NCBI GenBank assembly: GCA_900770285.1
Contig: CAAGJO010000016.1
Coordinates: 1 to 64,000, forward strand
Length of the DNA: 64,000 nucleotides
Reading direction: 5' to 3'
Source of the DNA: Oscillospiraceae bacterium
GTDB taxonomy: Bacteria > Bacillota > Clostridia > Oscillospirales > Ruminococcaceae
Below are positions 56,781-64,000 of the stretch, piece after piece. Position 1 is the stretch's first letter; every line of letters starts with the position of its first letter. A program made the translations under genes and the position numbers. The notes under the pieces were generated by a model, which was given only the letters and a program-made list of their open reading frames with translations, did no database searches and was not told where the DNA came from.

Positions 56781-57824
56781 ATGGTTTACTACAACAATTA
56801 TAATAATTTCAATCAATATGATTATAATATGCAGATAATGCAGATGCGCAGAAATGAGAAATATAAAATAAGAACCGCAGCAACAAAGCTGGGCATTATA
56901 ATGATAGCGTATATTTTGCTTTCAACAATTTTTCAATATATTTTTTATTTTGTAAGCTATGCATATTTAAATCATCATATATCGCTGAATATGAATACGA
57001 TAATAAGCTATCTGCGGAGCAATCAGGATATTGTAAATTCAGCTGCATTTAATTACAGTGCAAACATATTTATTGTAGGGTTCAGCCTTTTAATAACTCT
57101 TCTGATTGCCACAAGTCTGCTTGATGTGGAAATTGGAAATATGATATCCTTTAAAAATAAACCAGTTAAAACTGCACTGACATGGTTCCCTGTTTGTATG
57201 ATCGTAAACATGATATTTTCAACACTTATCAATATAGTTACATTGATATTCGGAAGTGCAGGCTTTACAATTCCACAATCCGATTTTTCTGTTACAAATA
57301 CTGATACCGCTTCAATAATACTTCAGTTTTTATACATTGTTATACTCGGACCTATCGCCGAAGAACTTATATACCGTGGAGTTATCCTTTCTATTCTGAA
57401 GCCTTATGGAAAATGGGCAGCAGTTATAATCTCCGCATTATTCTTTGGACTTATGCACGGAAATATTCCTCAGGCTGTTCCTGCATTTTGCGGAGCAATT
57501 GTCTATGGACTTATAGCAGTACGTTTTAATTCTATTATTCCTACAATAATAATCCATATGCTTAATAATGGATTGACAATGTATACCGATTTTGCATCTG
57601 CCTTACATTGGCCGAAAGCACCTTATTATGCAGTCATAATCGGAATAATACTCATAGGATTTTATATTATGCTCACAAGAATGAAAGAACTTAAAATCGG
57701 TCAGCAGGTTACTGCATTGACTACCGGACAAAAAGTCTCAACAATTATTTTCAGTCCTGCAATTATAATATACTTGCTAATGCTTTTATATAGAATTGTA
57801 AAATTCATTGTCAGTGCTAATTAG
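56781..57824 (+). CDS. CPBP-family intramembrane glutamic protease
   Basis: A membrane protease of the CAAX/Abi (CPBP) family. The 347-aa protein has an Asn/Tyr-rich cytoplasmic N-terminus (about 1-28) and around eight membrane segments. The three motifs are present: EELIYRGVIL (catalytic Glu pair and Arg), FFGLMHGNIPQ (His) and HMLNNG. The substrate is unknown; such proteins process or protect against peptides. 19 bp after metF. Confidence 0.9.
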   Translation: MVYYNNYNNFNQYDYNMQIMQMRRNEKYKIRTAATKLGIIMIAYILLSTIFQYIFYFVSYAYLNHHISLNMNTIISYLRSNQDIVNSAAFNYSANIFIVGFSLLITLLIATSLLDVEIGNMISFKNKPVKTALTWFPVCMIVNMIFSTLINIVTLIFGSAGFTIPQSDFSVTNTDTASIILQFLYIVILGPIAEELIYRGVILSILKPYGKWAAVIISALFFGLMHGNIPQAVPAFCGAIVYGLIAVRFNSIIPTIIIHMLNNGLTMYTDFASALHWPKAPYYAVIIGIILIGFYIMLTRMKELKIGQQVTALTTGQKVSTIIFSPAIIIYLLMLLYRIVKFIVSAN

Positions 57825-57879
57825 TCTGTCTTTCAGCGAATTTTCTATTTCATCTCTAAATTTTATTTGGATTTTGCTA

Positions 57880-57908
57880 TTGACAAATTCATATTATTGT
57901 AGTATGAT
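57880..57908 (+). promoter_or_regulatory. Promoter of the Rrf2-type regulator gene
   Basis: TTGACA (57880-57885), 17 bp and TATGAT (57903-57908). The AT-rich, partly palindromic TTAGTTAACATA directly downstream could be an autoregulatory site. Confidence 0.85.
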
Positions 57909-57964
57909 ATATTTAGTTAACATATAGAATTAATATGATTTTTATATAAGTGAGGTCAGAAAAA

Positions 57965-58399
57965 ATGAAGGTTTCAACAAAAGGTCGTTATGCAATTAGA
58001 TTAATGCTTGATCTTGCCATGCATGACAATGGAGGTTATATTCCTATCAGAGAAATATCTGAAAGACAAAATATTTCAGACAAATATCTTGAACAGATTA
58101 TTTCAATTCTCAGCAGAGCAGGTTTTGTATCAAGCGTAAGAGGCGCAGGCGGCGGATATCGTCTTGCTCACCCGCTTAAAAGCTATACAATAGGCATGAT
58201 ACTGCGTGTAACAGAAGGTTCACTTGCTCCTGTACCATGTCTTGAAAGCAATGTGAATACCTGTGAAAGAAGTACATCTTGTGCAGCACTGTACGTGTGG
58301 GAAAAGCTGTATGACGCAATCAATGATGTTTTAGACTCAATAACCCTCGAAGATTTGGTTGACAGAGAAAAGAGCATGCAGGGCGACTATATGATCTAA
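57965..58399 (+). CDS. Rrf2-family transcriptional regulator with three cysteines
   Basis: A 144-aa winged-helix regulator starting MKVSTKGRYAIRLMLDLA, with the recognition helix and the wing segment VRGAGGGYRLAHP. Three cysteines in the sensing region (VPCLESNVNTCERSTSC) resemble the Fe-S ligands of IscR/NsrR-type members, although the first gap is seven residues. No isc/suf or cysteine genes are adjacent, so the target is unknown. Start at the ATG at 57965, 9 nt after GAGG. Confidence 0.92.
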   Translation: MKVSTKGRYAIRLMLDLAMHDNGGYIPIREISERQNISDKYLEQIISILSRAGFVSSVRGAGGGYRLAHPLKSYTIGMILRVTEGSLAPVPCLESNVNTCERSTSCAALYVWEKLYDAINDVLDSITLEDLVDREKSMQGDYMI

Positions 58400-58441
58400 C
58401 AAATAGTTTAACAGCATATAATAAAAAGCAACAAATAATAT

Positions 58442-58482
58442 GCACCTCCAAAGAGTTTACTCTTGGAGGTGCTTGTCATTTT
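58442..58482. terminator. Terminator after the Rrf2 gene
   Basis: GCACCTCCAAAGAG and CTCTTGGAGGTGC pair almost fully (one bulge) around a short loop, followed by TTGTCATTTTT on the plus strand. Confidence 0.85.
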
Positions 58483-58519
58483 TACTGTCTGTTTTTAATA
58501 AAGGATTACCTGAGTTATA

Positions 58520-59149
58520 TTACAGCTTAGAATATCCAAAGCTATTTACAAGAGCGTCAACCTTTACTCCCTGCTTACACATTGGGCATTCGCTTGGAAC
58601 ATATGTTGCATAATTTGGAATATCATCCTGTGTAAAGATCGAATGTATATCCACACCATTTGAGCTGTCTCTTGCTGAAAAGATAGAAGCGATTGCGCTA
58701 AGCTGTCCGTTATAATAACGCAAACAATCAATGGCACGATTAATGGACTTACCAGTTGAAACAGATGAAATCAAAAGCATAACCTTTTTACCCCAGATTT
58801 TACCCTGAGTATTATCACGGAAAATCAGCTGATTTGTAGAATTAAGCTCAGGAGTAACAACTGAAATATCTCCTCCCTGATTTATTCCGCTTTCTGAAAG
58901 GCTCTGTGCAAGAAATGCACCTAGAATTTCAGTACCCTCGAGACAAATAATAGTTTCAATAGGAGTACTTGTATAAGTTGATGCAAACTCTTTAGCCGTT
59001 TCAGCAGCCATTTTTGCGCTTGTTTTTATAGTTGTAAGATCAACATAATAATTAATATGCGAATGGTTTGTTGCGAAATGTCCGGGAATAATGCCCATTT
59101 TTATTTTATTATTTTTGTGTGAAGAAATTGTTTTCATTCTGCCTTCCAT
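58520..59149 (-). CDS. Phosphoribosyltransferase-like protein with a degenerate PRPP loop
   Basis: A 209-aa protein resembling type I phosphoribosyltransferases (orotate PRTase-like). The strand-loop normally reading V-x-x-x-D-D-V-x-T-T-G here reads LLISSVSTGKS, with both acidic residues replaced by serine, so catalysis with PRPP is doubtful. A CPMC motif near the C-terminus (SECPMCKQG) could bind metal. Start at the ATG at 59149, 7 nt after GGAGG. It is monocistronic. Confidence 0.7.
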   Translation of the reverse strand: MEGRMKTISSHKNNKIKMGIIPGHFATNHSHINYYVDLTTIKTSAKMAAETAKEFASTYTSTPIETIICLEGTEILGAFLAQSLSESGINQGGDISVVTPELNSTNQLIFRDNTQGKIWGKKVMLLISSVSTGKSINRAIDCLRYYNGQLSAIASIFSARDSSNGVDIHSIFTQDDIPNYATYVPSECPMCKQGVKVDALVNSFGYSKL

Positions 59150-59203
59150 AATAGTACCTCCGTCTGTTGCAAAATTAAGTAGTAAGATTTTATCTTATTT
59201 GTT

Positions 59204-59232
59204 ATTATAGCATATTTTCATATATAATTCAA
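59204..59232 (-). promoter_or_regulatory. Promoter of the phosphoribosyltransferase-like gene
   Basis: On the minus strand TTGAAT (59227-59232), a 17-bp spacer and TATAAT (59204-59209), about 55 bp before the ATG. Confidence 0.82.
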
Positions 59233-59375
59233 GAGCTGATTTTATAAATTTTCACCATAGAATTTGTTTATATTTCATAATAAATCATATTTCTTGATAT
59301 TAGAAAATTTTTCTTATATGCTTAAGGTTATGAAGATTACTAGTTTTACTCAGAATATATTCTCAATAAAAGTCA

Positions 59376-59414
59376 AATAGCGTTGATAATCTTTCATGGA
59401 TTATCAACGCTATT
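59376..59414 (-). terminator. Terminator after cellobiose phosphorylase
   Basis: AATAGCGTTGATAATC and GATTATCAACGCTATT form a perfect 16-bp stem with a 7-nt loop, 13 bp after the stop codon of the phosphorylase; the following tract (TTTGACTTTT) is only moderately T-rich. Confidence 0.88.
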
Positions 59415-59426
59415 GTTATACACATA

Positions 59427-61835
59427 TTATCCCATAACAACCACAATATCCGTCTGCTCGGTCATTTTACATTCGCACACAAAATTGCTCTCCAGCTTTT
59501 CTCCGTTGACAGTTACCGATTTAACCCCGCTTTCAACATGGTCGGGGTTCTGTATGTCAATGGAAAGATGTTTGCCCCTAAAATTCTTTTCGATTCTGAA
59601 ACCATCCCAGTCGTGAGGAATTGACGGCGAAATTACCAATCCATTGGCATTCGGTCTCATTCCGCATATTCCCTCAATGCAGCCAACCATTACTGTTGAA
59701 CCTGTTCCTGTGAGCCAGTGAACATGTGAACGTCCAGCATATGGTGAACGGGTAGATTCAGTAAACTGTCCGTGAACATACGGCTCCATAACTCTGATTT
59801 CGGCTTTGTCATTATAGGTTGCAGGAGATGATTCAAGGAAGTATTCAAAGGCTCTGTCACCGTGTCCCAAAAGTGATTCCGCAAGAATTGCCCAGCCTTG
59901 CGTCTGGGAGAATATACCACCGTTTTCTTTAGTATCAGGATTGAAAATATGCATTAATGCACCGTCAAAATGGTGGTCAACATAAGGCGGTTCAATAATC
60001 TTTACACCGTATGGAGTATTAAGGATTTCATGCACTTTGTCCATGGCAGTTTCTGCCTGCTCTTTTGATGCAAATCCTGAAATTACAGCCCAGCTCTGAG
60101 GATTCAGCCACATGCTTGCCTCTTTGTCATTTCTGGAACCAACAACAACTCCGTCCTCTCTTATACCACGGATAAATCTGTCCTCATCCCAGCATTTTCC
60201 CAGCGATTCTGCCAAAGTTGCCTGAACCTTGTCTATATATTTTATATACTCGCTGTCCTGCTTTTCCTCAGCCATTTCTTTGATAATTGACATAGCATAA
60301 TAAAGCTGAAAAGCAACAAATGTCGACTCGCCTTTTTTACCCATACGCAAACAGTCATTCCAATCTGCATGAAGTCCTGCCGGCATAGAATGTGCACCAA
60401 GTCGGTTCATAGAAAAATCTATGGCTTTTTTCAGATGATTATAAACTGTATCCTCTCCTTTATCTGAATACAAAATAACCTCATCAAGAAAAGCCTTATT
60501 TCCGCTTTCTGCAATATACTTATAAACTGTAGGAAACAGCCACAGTGCGTCATCGGCACGATACGAAGGGTGTCCTGTTTCCTTTGCATAATCTGAATTC
60601 GGATTTTGCTCATCGGGCGCATTTTCGTGACCTGCATTGTGATCAAATTTAACCAAAGGCAGTCCGCCTCCGTTGCTTACCTGTGCGGAAATCATAAATC
60701 TGATTTTTTCTGCAGCAAGCTCCGGATTAATATGAATAATCCCCTGAATATCCTGCACTGTATCACGGTAACCATAACCGTTCCTAAGACCGCAGTATAC
60801 AAATGAAGCCGCTCTTGACCAAATAAATGTTATAAAGCACTGATAAGCATTCCATACATTTACCATATTATTAAAATTATCTGACGGAGTTTCAACCTTA
60901 AAATTATCTAGCTGACCGTGCCAATAGTCTTTAAGCTCCTGAATTTCAGTATCACACTTGCCTTTTCCCTTATACTGTGACATAATTTTTTCAGCCTGAG
61001 CATTATTTTTCTGTCCCACAAGATAAATAATTTCAACACATTCACCAGGCTTAAGTTCGATATTGCTTTGCAATGCACCGCATGAATTATCATTATAATT
61101 CAGCTTATTTCCGCAGTTTCCCGATTCCACAGCAATAGGATTTCCATAATTTCGGTATGGTCCTATAAAGCATTCCAGATCTCCGCAGTATGAGGATACT
61201 TCCGCTCCCACAACACCGAAAAATCTTTCCTTATAATTGGAACCTGTTTCATCCTTGCACTGATTTTCATTTATATGCTGAATGATTTTATTGCCCTCAA
61301 AGCTTGTTCTTGTAATAAACAAAGTATACTGAAGATTTATCTGATCCTGCTCATAGTTATTGTCATTTGTAAATTCCGCAAAACCGTATACTGAAAGCTT
61401 TCTGTTCTTATCAGAATTATTTGTGATCTTAGTTCTCCAAACCTCATAGGTTTTATTAAGCGGCACATAATATGTAACCTCTGAATGTATATGAGCATAA
61501 TCGGATACCATGGTCGTATAGGCTGTTCCGTGATGACATTCTGTTTTATATTTATCCAAAGGTTTTCCAACGGGCTGCCATGATACAGACCAATAATCAG
61601 CATTTTCATTGTCACGGATATAAATATATCTACCCGGAAGACCTACATTTGTATTGAAACGATAACGAAGATGTCTGCCGTTAGCACCGCTTTTTTCAAA
61701 GCTGTATCCTCCTGCATTATTGGAAATTATAGCTCCGTATTCAGGAGAGCCAAGATAATTTGCCCACGGTGCAGGAGTATCGGGACGCGTTATAACATAC
61801 TCTTTATTTTCTAAATCAAAATATCCGTACTGCAT
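59427..61835 (-). CDS. cbpA: Cellobiose phosphorylase (GH94)
   Basis: A cytoplasmic enzyme that splits cellobiose with phosphate into glucose and glucose 1-phosphate, saving ATP in cellulose-degrading bacteria. The 802-aa protein has the GH94 layout: N-terminal beta-sandwich (YGYFDLENKEYVI), a linker and an alpha-barrel with the catalytic aspartate in LHADWNDCLRMG. TRSPYAGRSHVHWLTGTGST near the C-terminus is typical of the family. The gene stands alone with its own promoter and terminator. The substrate could also be a longer cellodextrin or a related glucoside; cellobiose is the most likely. Confidence 0.92.
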   Translation of the reverse strand: MQYGYFDLENKEYVITRPDTPAPWANYLGSPEYGAIISNNAGGYSFEKSGANGRHLRYRFNTNVGLPGRYIYIRDNENADYWSVSWQPVGKPLDKYKTECHHGTAYTTMVSDYAHIHSEVTYYVPLNKTYEVWRTKITNNSDKNRKLSVYGFAEFTNDNNYEQDQINLQYTLFITRTSFEGNKIIQHINENQCKDETGSNYKERFFGVVGAEVSSYCGDLECFIGPYRNYGNPIAVESGNCGNKLNYNDNSCGALQSNIELKPGECVEIIYLVGQKNNAQAEKIMSQYKGKGKCDTEIQELKDYWHGQLDNFKVETPSDNFNNMVNVWNAYQCFITFIWSRAASFVYCGLRNGYGYRDTVQDIQGIIHINPELAAEKIRFMISAQVSNGGGLPLVKFDHNAGHENAPDEQNPNSDYAKETGHPSYRADDALWLFPTVYKYIAESGNKAFLDEVILYSDKGEDTVYNHLKKAIDFSMNRLGAHSMPAGLHADWNDCLRMGKKGESTFVAFQLYYAMSIIKEMAEEKQDSEYIKYIDKVQATLAESLGKCWDEDRFIRGIREDGVVVGSRNDKEASMWLNPQSWAVISGFASKEQAETAMDKVHEILNTPYGVKIIEPPYVDHHFDGALMHIFNPDTKENGGIFSQTQGWAILAESLLGHGDRAFEYFLESSPATYNDKAEIRVMEPYVHGQFTESTRSPYAGRSHVHWLTGTGSTVMVGCIEGICGMRPNANGLVISPSIPHDWDGFRIEKNFRGKHLSIDIQNPDHVESGVKSVTVNGEKLESNFVCECKMTEQTDIVVVMG

Positions 61836-61876
61836 ATTTTTAGCTCCTTTTATACTATAATTTTTTTAGTACAGAC

Positions 61877-61905
61877 ATTATATTATAGAAAATTTCAAAA
61901 GTCAA
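61877..61905 (-). promoter_or_regulatory. Cellobiose phosphorylase promoter
   Basis: On the minus strand TTGACT (61900-61905), a 17-bp spacer and TATAAT (61877-61882), about 40 bp before the ATG. No CcpA-type site was recognised. Confidence 0.87.
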
Positions 61906-62052
61906 TAGATAAATGCAAACTATTTATCAAAAAAATCCTATAAAGTGAAGAGAATTAAGAAATAAATAAGAAAGCAGACGCAAAAAAGATACAAATAGTG
62001 CATACTATAGAAACTTTTATTATATATTCTTTTAGCTAGAGGAGTTGATTAT

Positions 62053-62265
62053 ATGAGAAAAAGCAGTAAATTTTTTATTGCAGGTTCTATTATGTTTATA
62101 ATCGGTATATCATTTATAGCATTTGCACTTTGCCATCCGGAATTTTCATGGAACTTGCCTATATGGTTTCCAATAGAAATCATACAGGTATTCTATCTTC
62201 TATATTTATTTGCAAATATAGCATGCTTTGTTGTATTTGGAGTTTTAAGACACAAAGGAAAATAA
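62053..62265 (+). CDS. Small two-segment membrane protein of unknown function
   Basis: A 70-aa protein with a basic start (MRKSSK), a membrane segment at about 7-27, a loop with two tryptophans (FSWNLPIWFP) and a second segment at about 41-63, ending HKGK. AGAGGAG lies 9 nt before the ATG, and a strong terminator follows, which supports a real gene. No family recognised. Confidence 0.65.
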   Translation: MRKSSKFFIAGSIMFIIGISFIAFALCHPEFSWNLPIWFPIEIIQVFYLLYLFANIACFVVFGVLRHKGK

Positions 62266-62280
62266 AATCTGTATAATCAA

Positions 62281-62318
62281 AAAGGGGCAGCCATCTTTTA
62301 ATGGCTTGCCCCTTTTTT
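62281..62318. terminator. Bidirectional terminator after the small membrane gene and SPFH gene
   Basis: AAAGGGGCAGCCAT and ATGGCTTGCCCCTTTTTT pair with one bulge; T/A runs on both sides serve both converging genes. Confidence 0.92.
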
Positions 62319-62324
62319 GACAGA

Positions 62325-63203
62325 TTAGTCTGCTTTGCTGCTGTCATCATCATTTAAGTCCAGTGAGACAAGTGGATTTGCAGATGAAGCAACTTTTGGC
62401 ATTTTTCCGTCCCATTTTTCAATAGCCTGATAGTTAATCAGGTTTTTGTCCAGGGACTTTGCCAGCTCCTGGTTAGCTTTAGCCTGAGCATCGGCTTTTT
62501 TCTTTATTGCGTCAGCTTCAGCTTCTGCAGCTATAACCTTTTTCTTCGCTTCTGCTTCTGCAACAACTATAGCCTGCTGCTGTTCAGTCTTTGTTTTAAG
62601 TAAATTCTGTTCGGCTACCTGTTTAGCCTCGATAGCATTGTTAAATTCTTCAGAAAAATCAAAGTTTACAATATTGAATTTTTCAATCTGAATACCATAA
62701 TCAGTAACCTTTGTTTCAAGCAGATCTTTTATCTCGTCTCCAACTTTGTTTCGCTCAGTAATAAGCTGTTCAGCTGTGTATTTTGAGCTCACAGACTTCA
62801 TACATTCCTAAACGGCAGGCATAAGAATAACTGTCTGATAGTCTGAACCGATGTTCTTATAAATTGATGATGATGAATCAGCTTTTACACGGAAGTTTAC
62901 CGCAATTTTTGAATTTACGGTCTGCAAGTCCTTTGAAACTGCATTGGCGTCTGCCTCGTAGACCTGAATTTTGTTTGAAACTACAACTAGTTCCTGTGCA
63001 AATGGAACTTTCAGATGAAGTCCCTCGCTTAAGCCTTTGTCGGAAACTTTACCGAATGTTACGATAACTCCAGTGGAGCCGGCAGGCACTATTGCTATTG
63101 CAGAAAATAATAATATTGCTGCCAGGATTATTGCAGCTACTATCAATATAATTTTTGTGCTTTTATTTTTTGGCTTTAAATCTACTACATTAGAATCATT
63201 CAT
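62325..63203 (-). pseudogene. SPFH/prohibitin-family membrane protein interrupted by an in-frame TAG
   Basis: The frame runs from the ATG at 63203 (AAAGGGG site 8 nt upstream) to 62325. It encodes an N-terminal membrane helix (about 19-42), an SPFH domain (VPAGSTGVIVTFGKVSDKG) and a C-terminal Ala/Glu/Lys coiled coil (QQQAIVVAEAEAKKKVIAAE). At 62808-62810 a TAG stops translation after ILMPAV; the next codons, in the same frame, continue E-C-M-K-S-V-S-S-K-Y. A glutamine is expected here, so one C-to-T change in CAG would explain it. An ATG at 62801 could restart the second half. Other genes in the window end in TAG normally, so reassignment is unlikely. Confidence 0.88.
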
Positions 63204-63287
63204 ATGTTTTTCCCCTTTCATTGTCTGATTTATCTGCCTGTTTTAATTAATAGCAAAAGCTCTGCACTACTTTTGTTATTATCAGGG

Positions 63288-63316
63288 ATTATATCATAGT
63301 GCAGATTTAACTGCAA
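63288..63316 (-). promoter_or_regulatory. Promoter of the SPFH gene
   Basis: On the minus strand TTGCAG (63311-63316), a 17-bp spacer and TATAAT (63288-63293). The 309-bp gap to tatD contains this and the divergent tatD promoter; nothing else was recognised. Confidence 0.8.
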
Positions 63317-63451
63317 GGTACAAAGAAATGCTTAGAAGTCAGAATTCTGCAATTAGATTCATTTTTCTCTTGAAATCTTCATTTTTCTTATCCAATCGCA
63401 GATTTGAATTTATATGTTCAATTCATACAAAATTACAGGTGCAATTTCTGC

Positions 63452-63480
63452 TTTACAATATAAAAATTATATGTTATAAT
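63452..63480 (+). promoter_or_regulatory. tatD promoter
   Basis: TTTACA (63452-63457), a 17-bp spacer and TATAAT (63475-63480), with the start codon about 30 bp downstream. Confidence 0.8.
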
Positions 63481-63512
63481 TATTTTATGTAAGCGAAAAG
63501 GAGTTGTCACTG

Positions 63513-64000
63513 TTGAAAGGAATTTTTGACTCACATTCTCATTATGATGATTCTGCTTTTGACAATGATAGATCTGAAGTGCTGAATTATCTTCTGAAAA
63601 GCGAAAATTCTCCTGTAGAATACATAATGCATGCTGCAACAGATGAAAAATCTTCGCTTTTTGGAATTAAAATGTCAAATTGCTTTGAGAATTTCTATAC
63701 TTCCGCAGGATTTCACCCAGAATGTATTGAGAATGTTCCAAAGAATTATATGGATATACTTGAAAATCTGCTGGACGAAAATCCTCAGATAAGAGCTGTA
63801 GGAGAGATTGGTCTGGATTATCACTATGAGGGATATGATCGTAAGGCACAGATAGAACTGCTCGCCAATCAGCTGGAACTTGCAAACAAGCGTAATTTAC
63901 CTGTTATTTTGCATTGTAGAGATGCTTTGCAGGATTTTAAAGAACTTATATTCAAATATAAGCCAAAGGGCGTTGTGCATTGCTTTTCAGGTTCAGCAGA
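63513..64000 (+). CDS. tatD: TatD-family metal-dependent hydrolase (3' end beyond window)
   Basis: The first ~162 codons of a TatD-type DNase/hydrolase, cut by the window end. The start is TTG at 63513, 9 nt after AAGGAG; a nearer TTG at 63504 touches that site. Metal-binding motifs appear in order: GIFDSHSHYDD (H-x-H), TSAGFHPE, VGEIGLDYH (Glu ligand), VILHCRDA and GVVHCFSGS. All visible ligands are intact. Family members are 3'-5' exonucleases or D-aminoacyl-type hydrolases; the exact substrate is uncertain. Confidence 0.93.
   Translation, partial: MKGIFDSHSHYDDSAFDNDRSEVLNYLLKSENSPVEYIMHAATDEKSSLFGIKMSNCFENFYTSAGFHPECIENVPKNYMDILENLLDENPQIRAVGEIGLDYHYEGYDRKAQIELLANQLELANKRNLPVILHCRDALQDFKELIFKYKPKGVVHCFSGSA

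Noticed and set aside
62805..62812. Pyrrolysine or other recoding of TAG in the SPFH gene
   Set aside because: Other genes here end at TAG normally (for example at 36066 and 57824), no recoding signal is visible, and the family has glutamine at this site.

Overview
The window reads as a chromosomal segment of an AT-rich anaerobic Firmicute, most likely a gut Ruminococcus or close relative in Oscillospiraceae. Evidence: low-GC coding sequence, GGAGG-type ribosome sites, TTGACA/TATAAT promoters with 16-18 bp spacers, LPXTG-anchored pili, a cellobiose phosphorylase, a CE2-type esterase, a type I pullulanase and HrcA/CIRCE control. The genus is inferred, not proven. No rRNA, tRNA, transposase or prophage gene was recognised.

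Layout. (1) 1-8.4 kb: a type I-C CRISPR-Cas locus, all on the minus strand. The array is only partly inside the window (5 repeats, 4 full spacers). The order is cas3, cas5c, cas8c (with an internal Cas11c start), cas7, cas4, cas1, cas2, leader, array. cas3 has its own promoter and terminator. cas5c to cas2 share a second, perfect-consensus promoter. (2) 8.5-18.2 kb: a sortase-assembled pilus operon (minus): coiled-coil protein, dedicated signal peptidase, 1426-aa tip adhesin with a carbohydrate-binding-like insert, major pilin, class C sortase, IPQTG minor pilin and a second sortase. (3) 18.4-20.1 kb: an acyl-CoA ligase with an operator-like palindrome at its promoter. (4) 20.3-23.3 kb: valS behind a long leader holding a hairpin and a 23-codon reading frame ending in Val-Arg-Val. 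(5) 23.4-31.3 kb: a minus-strand envelope cluster of psd, pssA, a UPF0104 membrane protein, a MraY-like transferase and a lipid kinase, followed upstream by a CE2-type esterase and a wall-binding-repeat protein with a structured leader. (6) 31.4-36.3 kb: CDF cation transporter, transglutaminase lipoprotein, CorC-type protein, a CmpB-type membrane protein and an 85-bp GC-rich tandem repeat. (7) 36.3-43.6 kb: pgk-tpiA-gpmI, a DUF4405-type membrane protein, DegV, TrmL and pyridoxal kinase. (8) 43.7-51.6 kb: serC-serA, an LCP wall ligase, pyrG and a shortened PTS enzyme I-like protein. (9) 51.7-64 kb: pullulanase, htpG under CIRCE, metF, a CPBP protease, an Rrf2 regulator, a phosphoribosyltransferase-like protein, cellobiose phosphorylase, an SPFH gene broken by an amber codon, and the start of tatD.

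The best candidates for something new are the valS leader, the structured leader of the wall-binding-repeat gene, the enzyme I-like protein that has lost its HPr-binding region, the MraY-like transferase inside a phospholipid operon, and the tip adhesin with a sugar-binding-like insert. All family assignments come from reading motifs; no database search was possible.
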